Of a stretch of DNA of 64,000 bases, positions 17,056 through 27,200 are shown piece after piece. The notes beneath the pieces are model-generated. The model searched no databases, was not told the origin of the DNA, and saw only the letters and a program-made list of their open reading frames with translations. The DNA is taken from positions 1 to 64,000 of the forward strand of contig NZ_JABFHF010000032.1 in the NCBI RefSeq assembly GCF_015476655.1. The letters run 5' to 3'. Numbering within the stretch: the first letter of the stretch is position 1; the number at the start of each line of letters is the position of its first letter. Origin of the DNA: Aquiflexum lacus. Its GTDB lineage: Bacteria; Bacteroidota; Bacteroidia; Cytophagales; Cyclobacteriaceae. Made by a program: the position numbers and the translations under genes.

Positions 17056-19425
17056 ATGTACTCCAACTATTTCAAAATCGCACTTCGTGGCTTTGCCAAG
17101 CATAAGCTAACTTTCTTTATCAACCTCTTTGGATTGGCGCTTGGCTTATGGGCAGCCATCCTGATAGGGCTTTGGGTCAAATCAGAGCTAAACACCAATA
17201 AGAATTTGGCTGAGATTGATCAGGTTTATAGGATTATGGAACATCAGCGCTATGGCGCTGAGATATTTACCACTTCTTCTACTCCTGGGATATTGGCAAA
17301 TGAACTTAAGGAAGTCTACCCGGAAATAGAGGCAGCTGCTACCTATTCATGGAATCAAGACAATCTTTTTGTTGTCGAGGATACCAGGATCAAACTAAAT
17401 GGGTTTTATGCTGGGGAAGATTTTTTGAAAATCATTCAGCATGAAATTCTTCACGGTGATCGTAATAAATCTTTGGCGGAAATAACAAATATTGTACTTA
17501 CTGCGGAAGCAGCTGTAAAACTATTTGGGAAGACAGATGTAATCGGGGAAACAGTAGTCATGAAAGAAACTGAAGGTGAAAATTCATTTATTGTCCAAGC
17601 AGTTTTGGCACCTTTTTCAGATAACTCCGATGCCCAATTTGAATATATTCTTCCTTTCAGATTTATGTTTGATAAACCATATAATGATTGGTTAAAGGAT
17701 TGGGGAAATAACGGTCCGAGTACAGTAGTAAGGCTGAACAAAGAGTCGAACTGGCAGGCATTTTCGGCGAGTATCGAGGATTTTATATTGGAAAGGAATG
17801 AAGGCAGTAACGTAAAACTTTTTGCCTATCCGCAAACTGAACTGTATCTCCATGGTAAATTCAAAGATGGCATTCAGCAAGGTGGCAAGATTGAATATGT
17901 TAAGTTGTTTTCGATTATAGGATTGTTTGTTTTGTTGATAGCTTGTATCAATTTCATGAACCTGTCCACAGCCAAATCTCAGAAAAGAGCCAAAGAAGTC
18001 GGTGTAAGGAAAGTTGTGGGCGCAGAAAAAGGTGCCTTGGTCAATCAATTCCTGAGTGAATCTCTTTTAATGACACTCTTTGCAACTGTATTTTCTCTTT
18101 TGCTGGTGGAGTTGACTTTACCTGTATTCAATACTTTGACAGGAAAAACCATGTCAGTTCCATACTCAGATGGGGTTTTCTGGCTTCAGTTGGTTGGTGT
18201 GATGTTGTTCACGGGTTTGATTGCGGGAAGTTATCCGGCATTTTATCTTTCTGCAACAAAGGTGGTTTCTGTTTTCAGAAGTCATACCAAAGCAGGTAGG
18301 GGAGTGGTCCTTGCAAGAAAGGGACTTGTAACTTTTCAGTTTATTCTTGCTACGATCTTGATTGTTTCGACGGTAGTGGTTTATCAGCAGATAAATTACG
18401 CACTCAACCAAAATCTGGGATATGACAAGGATCAATTGTTAGTGATACCCTTGGAAGGAAAGTTAATGGACAATTATGAAGTATTCAAAAACCGAATTGA
18501 CCAAAACAATGAAGTAAAATCCATTAGCAGAACAACACATTCTTTATTGGGAAGAAACTCCAACACAGGAGGTGTCAATTGGGAGGGAAAGGATCCTGAT
18601 TTCAATGCCTTGTTTGAAATCATGAGGGTTGATTATGGATTTTTGGAAACTATGGGTTTCCATTTGATTAAGGGGGAAGATTTCTCCAGAGAGAAAGGTG
18701 CAGACTCCATTCAAGGTGCCATCATCAATAGAAGAGCCTATGAACTGATCGTTGAAAATAACCCTGGAGCAACTTCCTTCAACCTTTGGGGAGATGACAG
18801 AACTATCACAGGCGTAGTGGACGATTTTCATTTTCAGAGTTTCCATCAGGCAATGGAACCTGTCATTATCTTACTTGACCCATCTTTTGCATCAACTTGT
18901 TTTATCAAAGTCGGTACTGATGATATTCAAAATACCATTGCGTCTATTCAGAATCTTGCTGAGGAAATCAACCCTGATTTCCCGTTCCAGTATACCTTTA
19001 TGGATGAGAACTATGCAAGAATGTACAGTGAAGATGTTAAGGTCAGAGAATTGGCTAAGTATTTCAGCATACTGACAATATTGATTTCCTGTCTGGGACT
19101 TTTGGGATTGTCAGCCCATGTGGCAGAGCAGAAAACAAAGGAAATAGGCATCAGGAAAGTTTTGGGCGCTACCACTTTTTCCATATTGAACGTGATCAAT
19201 AAAGAGTTTATCGCAATTGTGGCCGTTTCGATTCTTTTAGGTTCAGGATTGTCATATTGGGCCATGCAGGAATGGCTTGCAGGATATGCCTATAGGATTG
19301 ATTTTGAATGGTGGTTTATCCCACTGGCAGCAGGAGTCATATTATCCATTGCTTATCTGACGGTGACCCTACAAGCCCTTAAAGCTGCGCAAGTGAATCC
19401 TGCCTCTACTTTAAAAAGTGAGTGA
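17056..19425 (+). CDS. ABC transporter permease, FtsX/MacB domain (second copy)
   Basis: A 789-aa paralogue of the preceding gene with the same domain order: N-terminal helix (about 18-38), periplasmic core, FtsX domain near 285-400 with KEVGVRKVVGAE, second half, and C-terminal FtsX domain with KEIGIRKVLGAT and tail ALKAAQVNPAST. It begins 62 bp after the first permease and is probably co-transcribed. The two permeases may form a heterodimer on one ATPase dimer, or may be alternative homodimers (inference). Confidence 0.93.
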   Translation: MYSNYFKIALRGFAKHKLTFFINLFGLALGLWAAILIGLWVKSELNTNKNLAEIDQVYRIMEHQRYGAEIFTTSSTPGILANELKEVYPEIEAAATYSWNQDNLFVVEDTRIKLNGFYAGEDFLKIIQHEILHGDRNKSLAEITNIVLTAEAAVKLFGKTDVIGETVVMKETEGENSFIVQAVLAPFSDNSDAQFEYILPFRFMFDKPYNDWLKDWGNNGPSTVVRLNKESNWQAFSASIEDFILERNEGSNVKLFAYPQTELYLHGKFKDGIQQGGKIEYVKLFSIIGLFVLLIACINFMNLSTAKSQKRAKEVGVRKVVGAEKGALVNQFLSESLLMTLFATVFSLLLVELTLPVFNTLTGKTMSVPYSDGVFWLQLVGVMLFTGLIAGSYPAFYLSATKVVSVFRSHTKAGRGVVLARKGLVTFQFILATILIVSTVVVYQQINYALNQNLGYDKDQLLVIPLEGKLMDNYEVFKNRIDQNNEVKSISRTTHSLLGRNSNTGGVNWEGKDPDFNALFEIMRVDYGFLETMGFHLIKGEDFSREKGADSIQGAIINRRAYELIVENNPGATSFNLWGDDRTITGVVDDFHFQSFHQAMEPVIILLDPSFASTCFIKVGTDDIQNTIASIQNLAEEINPDFPFQYTFMDENYARMYSEDVKVRELAKYFSILTILISCLGLLGLSAHVAEQKTKEIGIRKVLGATTFSILNVINKEFIAIVAVSILLGSGLSYWAMQEWLAGYAYRIDFEWWFIPLAAGVILSIAYLTVTLQALKAAQVNPASTLKSE

Positions 19426-19450
19426 TATAAAGGATGAAGGATGACCGTGG

Positions 19451-19528
19451 TGCGTCATTGCGAGGAGCACTTTGGAAACTTTGGTATTTTGAATAATCCT
19501 TCGTGCGACGTGGCAATCTTTTTAGGGA
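19451..19528 (+). repeat. Dispersed GCGTCATTGCGA...GACGTGGCAATCT repeat, copy 2
   Basis: Begins TGCGTCATTGCGAGGAGCAC and ends TGCGACGTGGCAATCT. It shares most of its length with the repeats at 19566-19662 and 8225-8303 but lacks the CCTGCCTGCCGG insert. Confidence 0.75.
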
Positions 19529-19565
19529 GGAAGGAGAAAGGATGATGGATGAGGGCTGAAGGTGA

Positions 19566-19662
19566 TGCGTCATTGCGATCCTGCCTGCCGGTTTAGGTAG
19601 GGAGCACTTGGGAAACTTTGATATTTTAAATAGTTCTTCTGCGACGTGGCAATCTCGTTAGG
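19566..19662 (+). repeat. Dispersed GCGTCATTGCGA...GACGTGGCAATCT repeat, copy 3
   Basis: The longest copy, about 97 bp: GCGTCATTGCGA, an insert CCTGCCTGCCGG, then GGGAGCACTTGGGAAAC and GCGACGTGGCAATCTC. The ends are imperfectly complementary, so the RNA could fold as a hairpin. It lies downstream of the permease operon. Confidence 0.75.
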
Positions 19663-19852
19663 GATGAGGGAAGAAGTTGTACAATGAACAAAGTACTAAG
19701 TACCAAGAGGCAAGCACCAAGAGACAAGCACCAAGAGACAAGACATGCTTCTTCCTTGAAGGTTGGGGAGTTAGGGCAATGACTTTCAATCTCATACTTC
19801 CTTGCATTCTACTTCTAACCTAATACTTGGTACATTGTACTTGGTACATCCA
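19663..19852. repeat. Mixed purine-rich and GTAC-rich repeats
   Basis: Contains GTACAATGAACAAAGTAC at 19678, AAGAGGCAAGCACCAAGAGAC words to about 19745, and TACTTGGTACATTGTACTTG at about 19826-19847. It fills the gap between the convergent permease and bestrophin genes. Confidence 0.6.
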
Positions 19853-19855
19853 ACC

Positions 19856-20851
19856 CTACATCAAAAACCCATTTTCAACCGGATAAGGTGCGGGAATATT
19901 TTCATCTTCAAGCATTTCCCTAAGGTCGATTTCTACACTTCGCGCAATTGACGAGATGGGAACATCATTGTAGGCTGCTTCAAAGGGATTTTCGGAATAA
20001 TCGCCGATCCGGTCCATTAAGAAGAATATCCAGATGATCAATCCACCAAAAGGTATCGTCAGCCAGACATGCAACACTCTAGAGGCTTCAAAAATATTCA
20101 AAAGGCCAAAGGGAATCAACGCACAAAAGACGTAATTCATCCAAAGTGCGGTGGAGGCGTACTGTCTGGGTAAAGGAAAGTTTTTGATTCTTTCGCACAT
20201 TCCTTGGTTGTCATAAAGCTTACCAATGATCTGATGTAACCAAACCTGTTTAAAATCAGAGATATAACCTCCGGATTTTAGTTCCTGGATTACTTCTGTC
20301 TGTTTTTTTAGGATATGTGAAGGAATATTGCTTTTGACTTTTAAAGTATCCCATTCTGAACTGCTGATAAAATATTTAATTTCATCTACCAATTCGTTTG
20401 TGTAGGTTTCCTTGAAAGTCGGAGTAAAAACCAATCTAGTAGGGTCCTCATCGTGTTCCCAGGTTTTCTTTTGTCGCAATTGGTATTTAAGGGCATGCAT
20501 CCAGGCAAGGTGACGATAGATGATAGACTTTTTAAGCCGTTTATCTTCATCCTCATCTTTAGCATCTAACAAAGTCAGAATGGCAGTAGTAAATGTTCTG
20601 CTGTCGTTGACAATGGCGCCCCAGATTTTTCTTGCTTCCCAGGTCCTGTCATAGGAACTGTTATTTTTAAAACCAAGATAGAAAGCCACTGCAATACCGA
20701 TAACGCTTATTGGTTCCCAGGGCAGGGTGAATTCCCAATCAGAGAGTTCGTATAGAATGACAATTAAGGTTGAGTACAATAGCCCGTAATACACTGATTT
20801 TCGAGACCACCTTAAAGTCATATAAAAACTATAATGTCTTTTTACATACAT
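19856..20851 (-). CDS. Bestrophin-family ion channel (UPF0187)
   Basis: A 331-aa predicted pentameric anion or cation channel of the inner membrane. The N-terminus has the family signature: a first helix (SVYYGLLYSTLIVILYEL), the IAVAFYLGFKNNSSYDRTWEARKIWG segment, and later helices around 225-275. The C-terminal FGLIIWIF...DRIGDYSENPFE-like stretch, the calcium-clasp/belt region in eukaryotic bestrophins, is present. The end has SVEIDLREML. Not in an obvious operon; a gap of 88 bp separates it from the next minus-strand gene. Confidence 0.88.
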   Translation of the reverse strand: MYVKRHYSFYMTLRWSRKSVYYGLLYSTLIVILYELSDWEFTLPWEPISVIGIAVAFYLGFKNNSSYDRTWEARKIWGAIVNDSRTFTTAILTLLDAKDEDEDKRLKKSIIYRHLAWMHALKYQLRQKKTWEHDEDPTRLVFTPTFKETYTNELVDEIKYFISSSEWDTLKVKSNIPSHILKKQTEVIQELKSGGYISDFKQVWLHQIIGKLYDNQGMCERIKNFPLPRQYASTALWMNYVFCALIPFGLLNIFEASRVLHVWLTIPFGGLIIWIFFLMDRIGDYSENPFEAAYNDVPISSIARSVEIDLREMLEDENIPAPYPVENGFLM

Positions 20852-20939
20852 ATCAAATATATCTTTTAAACAATCTTCTGAATCTTTCCCATCATTCCAG
20901 AAAATTGAATGTAATGAAAAATTAACGGTTTTATACGGG

Positions 20940-21773
20940 TCATTCTAAAATTCTATCAAAGAGATACCTACATTTCTCAACCACCTTGTGTGTATGGGAC
21001 TTTTTATTTGTCTGAAGTCGAGAAAGGAGGTCAAGGTATTTTTTAGCGATATTTTCTTTGTCGGTCAGGTAGAATGATAAATGCTGAATAAAAAGATGGT
21101 TTTGGTACCAGTCCAAAAGCGATTGTCTTAATCCTCCCATATGTCCATGAACCTCCTCCACGAAAATTGAGTTGAAACCGGATTCTATCCTTAAATTTTC
21201 CAAAGCAATAATGACCCGAAGACCTTCATAGATATCTTTCAAAGCTTTGCTATCCATTTTGTTTTTGTGCTCAAGGTTGAAAAATTCAAGTTCTTCATTG
21301 ATGATTTGGGTTGTTGCGGTATTGATCATCAAAGGCTTTAATCCTTTGCTATATTCATAAGCCTCTTCATACAATTTATCCCAAATCTGAAAAGGAGTGC
21401 TGACAATGAGATCATATACTTCTGCATAAAGCTTCTTTTTGTCGGATTCCAGCGATTTGATATAAGTATTGAAAGCCATGTTTTGGTCTATATTATGCAA
21501 TCTCACTTGGTCCAATACCATCTTGATGTGCTTAACTTTTTTCAGCCCTTTAAATAAATCCTTGAAAGGCGAAAATAGTTGGAATTTAAGATTTTCTTCT
21601 TTGAAATAGATTCTTGAAATCAGATCAATATATATCTCCAAAAAAATAAGTTTTTGCTCCAGTTCAATGGCTTTTTTTCCTTTGAATTGTTTACCCAATG
21701 AAGAGAAGGCCGATTTCGCTTCTTCAAATTGAATATGAAAATGTCTGAAAATCGGGGAGATTTTTCCTTGCAT
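20940..21773 (-). CDS. Conserved hypothetical helical protein
   Basis: I do not recognise this 277-aa protein. It is predicted nearly all alpha-helical, lysine-rich, without signal peptide or membrane helix, and so probably cytosolic. Its start is 2 bp after the stop of the Smr-domain gene, so it is the last gene of the photolyase-Smr-orphan operon. That tight spacing hints at a role connected to the Smr protein. Confidence 0.78.
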   Translation of the reverse strand: MQGKISPIFRHFHIQFEEAKSAFSSLGKQFKGKKAIELEQKLIFLEIYIDLISRIYFKEENLKFQLFSPFKDLFKGLKKVKHIKMVLDQVRLHNIDQNMAFNTYIKSLESDKKKLYAEVYDLIVSTPFQIWDKLYEEAYEYSKGLKPLMINTATTQIINEELEFFNLEHKNKMDSKALKDIYEGLRVIIALENLRIESGFNSIFVEEVHGHMGGLRQSLLDWYQNHLFIQHLSFYLTDKENIAKKYLDLLSRLQTNKKSHTHKVVEKCRYLFDRILE

Positions 21774-21775
21774 GT

Positions 21776-22726
21776 TTAGGATATTCTGACCAAAGTTGCA
21801 CCATAGCCAAAGCGGCTTTTTTGTGTGTCCTGAAAATACTTAATATTTCCCAATTGACTCAAATACTTGTGGATTTCTTTTTTGAGTACCCCATTTCCGA
21901 TACCATGGATAAAAGAAATTTCATCCATTCCAGAGGCCATTGCATAATTGAGATTTTTTTCAAAAGTATCCATTTGAAGCTTTAACATTTCACTGTTGCT
22001 CATCAGGAAGTGGTCTTTGGTCAGTTGTTCAATATGAAGGTCTATTTCTTTCGGAGGTCTTTGGAAAGTGATCTTTGCTTCCTTGGTTTGTGGATTAAGT
22101 TCCTCATTGAGTTGCTTGATGTCTATCTCTTTGACCTGATCTGAAACCTTAAAAACATATCCTGATTTATCCAACACGGGAACTATACCTTTGCTTTTGA
22201 AAAAAGCTGAAGCTTTAAATTTAAGGCGACGTTCAAAAGACGGCTGGGTTTTTTCGATCTTGGGATGTATTGGAAAAAATTGGATCAATAAGGGAGGCCA
22301 TTCCTCAAAATCCCGAATTGATTTTTCTCCTAACTTCTTACTGGACCTTGTCTGTATTCTTTCAGCAATGATGGTTTGACTGTTGCCGCCATATACTTCT
22401 GAGGCCAAGACCATATACTCCCTTCCGGAATTGTTGCACAAGTAAATGCTGTGGTCTTTGTCATTGATAGGGAGATAGGCCAAAAACAATCCTTCTTCTT
22501 TAGCACTTTTTGGGGTTTGCTTGCTGTCGATCTTATCTATAACAGGGGCTTTTTCTCCTCCGAAGTATTGTCCTTCCACTGCGGAAATAATCGCAATTTC
22601 ATTTTTCATCACGGGAATTCTGAAACCGTCCTCAATTTCTACTTCCACTCTACCACCTGATGATATTTTGGTAATAACTCCCTCTTCGTTGCCATGCAGC
22701 AACCTTACCCTGTCTCCTATGTTCAT
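21776..22726 (-). CDS. DUF2027 and Smr domain protein
   Basis: A 316-aa protein. The N-terminal DUF2027 region begins with an SH3-like segment (GDRVRLLHGNEEGVITKI). The C-terminal Smr domain (about 232-316) has the LHIEQLT opening and the FIHGIGNGVLKKEI loop that is the nuclease-active signature in MutS2 and other Smr proteins. MutS-like ATPase parts are absent, so this is not MutS2 itself. It overlaps the photolyase gene by 4 bp (ATGA), indicating coupling. A nucleic-acid-cutting role is likely but unproven. Confidence 0.88.
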   Translation of the reverse strand: MNIGDRVRLLHGNEEGVITKISSGGRVEVEIEDGFRIPVMKNEIAIISAVEGQYFGGEKAPVIDKIDSKQTPKSAKEEGLFLAYLPINDKDHSIYLCNNSGREYMVLASEVYGGNSQTIIAERIQTRSSKKLGEKSIRDFEEWPPLLIQFFPIHPKIEKTQPSFERRLKFKASAFFKSKGIVPVLDKSGYVFKVSDQVKEIDIKQLNEELNPQTKEAKITFQRPPKEIDLHIEQLTKDHFLMSNSEMLKLQMDTFEKNLNYAMASGMDEISFIHGIGNGVLKKEIHKYLSQLGNIKYFQDTQKSRFGYGATLVRIS

Positions 22727-24024
22727 GTGTTCAATGCTTTTTTATAAGTTTCTATCGCCCTTTCCCTGGCAAATTTGTGATCAACCATAGGTTTGGGATA
22801 ATCTGTGGTCCCATATTCAGGAACCCATTTTTTAATATATTTCAGTTCTTTATCAAACTTCTCTGTCTGGGATTCCGGATTGAAAACCCTGAAATAAGGC
22901 TGGGCATCTGTCCCCGTTCCCGCAGCCCATTGCCATCCTCCGTTATTTGATGAAAGTTCAAAGTCCAGTAATTTCTTCGCAAAGTACGCTTCTCCCCATC
23001 GCCAATCAATCAAAAGATGTTTTGTCAAAAAACTTGCCACAATCATCCGTACCCTATTGTGCATGTAGCCTGTGGAATTCAATTCCCGCATTCCTGCATC
23101 CACGATAGGGTATCCTGTCTTTCCTTCACACCATTTTGTGAAATCTTCCTCTGAATTTCTCCAGGGAATTTGATCGTATTGTGGTTTAAACGCCCTGTCC
23201 ACAACTTTCGGATTGTGGTACAAAATCATCATATAAAACTCCCTCCAGATCAATTCATTCAGAAAGGTGCTGTTTAATTGGACGGCTTCCAATGCAAGTT
23301 TTCGCACGCTTATAGTTCCGAATCTTAAATGAATTCCAAGTCTACTTGTGCCTTTTTGTGCGGGAAAGTTTCTCAGTGCGTCATATTTTTTGATCAAAGG
23401 CTTATCTATTTCCAAGGGGGGGATTTCTATATCGGATTTTTCAAACCCCATTTCTTCTAACGTTGGAATCGGAATAGGGTCTGACTTGAAAAAATTGTTT
23501 TTCTTTTTATCCAACAGCAATAGTTGGATAGATGACTTATTGAACTTGTCTAACCATACCCTGCTATATGGAGTGAATACTTTATAGAACTCACCGCTTC
23601 CATTGACTATTTCTTCTTTTTCAAAAATGACTTGATCTTTGAAATCCAAAAGCTGTATTTTATTTTCTTTCAGAAGATTTTTTAATTCAGCATCTCTTTC
23701 TTTTGCATAAGGTTCATAATCCCTGTTGGTGTATACATTTTGAATGTCATAGTTTGACATCAGATCCTTGTAGATTTCCAAGGGTCTGCCATATTTGACC
23801 ATTATGGCGCTTCCAAATTCTTTCAGTTGATCACTCAGATTTTTGATCTGCGCATGTATAAAACCAACCCTAGCATCATGCTTCTCTTCCAGTTTTTCAA
23901 GGATGTTTTGATCAAAAATGAATAACGGTAAAACATTTTTTTCTTGGGAATAGGCATAATATAGCCCGGTGTTATCCTCTAACCTTAAATCACGTCTAAA
24001 CCAAAATATGCTAACTTTTTCCAT
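22723..24024 (-). CDS. Deoxyribodipyrimidine photolyase (cryptochrome/photolyase family)
   Basis: Light-driven repair of cyclobutane pyrimidine dimers in DNA. The N-terminal alpha/beta antenna domain starts FWFRRDLRLEDN. The C-terminal FAD-binding domain has RFGTISVRKLA, ELIWREFYMMI, the WCEGKTGYPIVDAGMREL signature and SSNNGGWQWAAGTGTDAQPYFRVFNP, broken here as SSNNGGWQW and GTGTDAQPYFR. At 433 aa it is a compact class I enzyme. First gene of a three-gene operon with the Smr protein and an orphan. Confidence 0.93.
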   Translation of the reverse strand: MEKVSIFWFRRDLRLEDNTGLYYAYSQEKNVLPLFIFDQNILEKLEEKHDARVGFIHAQIKNLSDQLKEFGSAIMVKYGRPLEIYKDLMSNYDIQNVYTNRDYEPYAKERDAELKNLLKENKIQLLDFKDQVIFEKEEIVNGSGEFYKVFTPYSRVWLDKFNKSSIQLLLLDKKKNNFFKSDPIPIPTLEEMGFEKSDIEIPPLEIDKPLIKKYDALRNFPAQKGTSRLGIHLRFGTISVRKLALEAVQLNSTFLNELIWREFYMMILYHNPKVVDRAFKPQYDQIPWRNSEEDFTKWCEGKTGYPIVDAGMRELNSTGYMHNRVRMIVASFLTKHLLIDWRWGEAYFAKKLLDFELSSNNGGWQWAAGTGTDAQPYFRVFNPESQTEKFDKELKYIKKWVPEYGTTDYPKPMVDHKFARERAIETYKKALNT

Positions 24025-24279
24025 TTTCTTTTACATGTTTTTAGGCGGATTTGTCATCCGCAATCCAAATCATATTTAGGATGATTAAATCAAATATGGT
24101 TTAATTAATCAATTTGCATCGGATGTAGGCAAATGCATGTCAATTTACTATCCATAAATATCCAACCCGACTGATGGGCAGGTATCCAAAAATATCAGAT
24201 GTATTAGGATTGGATAAAATTGATCAATTTCATGATTTTGGATAACCACTTTATTAATTACCCAAGCAGTGGAATTGTT

Positions 24280-27200
24280 TCAATCTTCATCCTCTTTTCT
24301 TAAATTTTTATTGGGCTGATCCATTTGGTAATCCAAATTACTAATTCGCTTATCAAGGTCATTTAAGGGTATAGATTTCCAGTCCATTTCTTCCTCAAAC
24401 TGATATCTTAAAAAGTCATCAGTGTCATTTATTCTCAGTTTTTCACGTTCTTTACTTTTTATTTTATCCCACAATTCGCCAAAGGAATTAAAGGCTAAAT
24501 TTTGGGATACAGAAACACCGTATGTGGCGACATTTCTAGCCAAGGAAAGGGACGTAAAGGTATTGAAGTTATTGCGGTTATAAATCCGCATTCTGTAGCG
24601 ACCATCCTCTGTCAGCAGGTATTCTGCCTGCCAATCACCTGCGATACTGTTCAGGTCGGCATTGCCCTGAAGATCCGTAAAACCGCCATCACGGGTGACC
24701 CTCAACCTACCATCCAGAAATGTATATGCTACCCGTAATTGGAATGTTTCAAGGGCATTTTGATCTAGATTTGCAAGGTCAATATCCACCTCTAGGTTTT
24801 GGTCTACCTGGGCTATGAAACTGTTCAGCTGAGATGATAATAGTTGACTGAGGTTGGAAGTGGCAATATTGCTGACACCACTGAATTGGCCTTCAGGTGA
24901 AAGTGAACGCATCATGATGACTGAAAAAACCTGACGGTTTTTCTCCTGCTCGTCATTGGCAATCCTATTTTGAAATGCTGAAATATAAGTCTGCACATTA
25001 CCTTCAGAAGGGAACTCTCCGAAGTCAAAATTGAAAGTAATATCTGGGGAAAGCAATTTGCCCTTCAAGTCCATATTTACTTTTAGTGGCCATCTCCTTC
25101 TCATTTGAGGATCTTCAAGTGAGGCATTTTGGTTCGTTTGTAGGTTCTGCAAAGAAACACTTTCCTGATAATAAGCCCTGAGGTCCATTATTCCTTCATA
25201 AGGATCCCCAAACCAGGAAATCCGACCACCCGGCTGTACAATAAACTCTCTTCTGATTATGTTGTAAAGTGAAAAATTATATTTGGCTTCGGTGATTTCA
25301 TAATTGCCTTGCATGGAAAAATTACCTTGGGTATCTATGTTCATAGTCAGCACTCCTCTGCCCCGACCTTGGATATTTTCACCTGTTCTTGGGTCAATTT
25401 GGATTTCTGTATAGGCATCAGGAGTAATGTCAAAAACAAAGTTCATGCGTACATTCTGAATGGCAAGCTTTTCAACAGTCTCCTGGGGTTCGACCATCTT
25501 GACAGTATCCCTTACATTGATAATCGTGATAAAGTCTTCTTGTGCTTGCACACTGGTAGAACCAAAAGGAATAAATATTCTGGTGCTCGGCTGTGATGTC
25601 GCTCTTGCAGTGATGTCTAGGTTGTTGGCAGCTCCAAAAATATCAAGACTACCCGTTACATAGGCTGTTCCATAGAAAACCTCGTTGTCCCGGGCGCCTG
25701 TGTTTAGCACTTGGAAATTTTCAAGGTTAGTGCTGATATCCAAAATTAAATCAGAAAAGTAATCATGTGAAATGCCACCTCGCATCCTCGCCCTGTTTCC
25801 ATTGGTATCCAAAATATTGAGCTCTCTGAAATTGATCTCGCTGGGATTGAATACCAAATTGCCATCAATGGTGTAGAATGTGTTGAGGTAGTTGACCCTA
25901 AGTCTGCCGGCATTTACTTTACCAGTTCCCGTTACAATTGGAAACTGTAAAGAACCTTCTATATCGAAAACCCCGGTGACAGTCCCTCCCAAATTGGTAA
26001 TATAGTCTGACAGGAAAGGTTCAAGAATAGTAAGATTAGCTTCATTCAAATTGGCCTTTAATTCCAATTGATCATCTTCACTTCCCAAATAGCCTTTGAT
26101 GGAAATGACATCTTTACCCTCTCTTGTATTTGTCAATTCCAAGTTGACCAGCTTATCTGCAAAATATGTTGCTGCTTCAATATTCCCTACAAGAAAACTA
26201 TTGATATAAAGATCATCTATATTCAGCTGACCATTGATTCCGAAGGTTTCATAAAAATCTGTCAACCCAAAATTACCATTAGCAGTTCCTTCAAATTCCT
26301 TTACACTTAGGGTATTGAAAAAGTCCAGGTTTACATCTTTTATTTCTAGTCCAAGAACATCTTCAGGGTCTGGACTGACTGTTCCGTTGAGTGCAATGAA
26401 TTGTTGATTGTTATAAAGTTTTATATTGTCAAATAGAAAAGATTTATTGGCAATGTAGATACTGTTTTCCGGATCAAAACTCCAGCTTTTATCCAAAATT
26501 TTCAATTCGGAAGGTTCAAAAATGATAGTGGTATGGTCGGGATAAATTTTAATTTCATTTTTGATCCTGACGTAGCTGCCTGTGGCCAATTGATCCTGCG
26601 AATAGCTGAAATCTATATTTGATTCATCCCAAATCGCCTCTATGGCCAAGTCGTTGAAGGTTAGACCCGTATTCAGTTCCTGTTTTTTAGAAAAAATATA
26701 AAATGACGCCAATACTTCATTGCTATTGTTGATTTTGGAAGTGTTGAAATCAAGGTTGGTGTTAAAAAGAAAATTTCCATCAAAATAAATACTGTCAATG
26801 CTTGAAAAGAAATTGAGTACGGCATTGTCAGGAGTCTGGTAAAATGCACCCTCTATCAAGGTGTTTTTGGAAATAGTTGCCCTTGGTTCCAATAGGTTAA
26901 TTATAGGATTGATGTCCAGGAAATTAAGGTTGATGTCTATGCTGTAGGGTTCAGGACTCTTATAAGTTCTAAGAGAAGCTTTTTCTTCTGAATTGGTCAA
27001 AATGGAAAAATATTCCATGCTGAGATTTTGGACATCAGTCAGTAATTGTTGGACTTTGAAATTTCCTGAAATCCCTGCCACCAACAAATCTGAATTAAAG
27101 GAAATCACCCTTGACTCATCGGTAAATAATGATTGGAAAAAGAAATTGTCTACATACAAATTCCTGCCTTCATAGCTGAGCTTCACATCGCTGAAACGTG

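Noticed and set aside
24043-24060. GCGGAT/ATCCGC hairpin between TamB and photolyase as a terminator
   Set aside because: The stem is only 6 bp and no T tract follows it on the minus strand.
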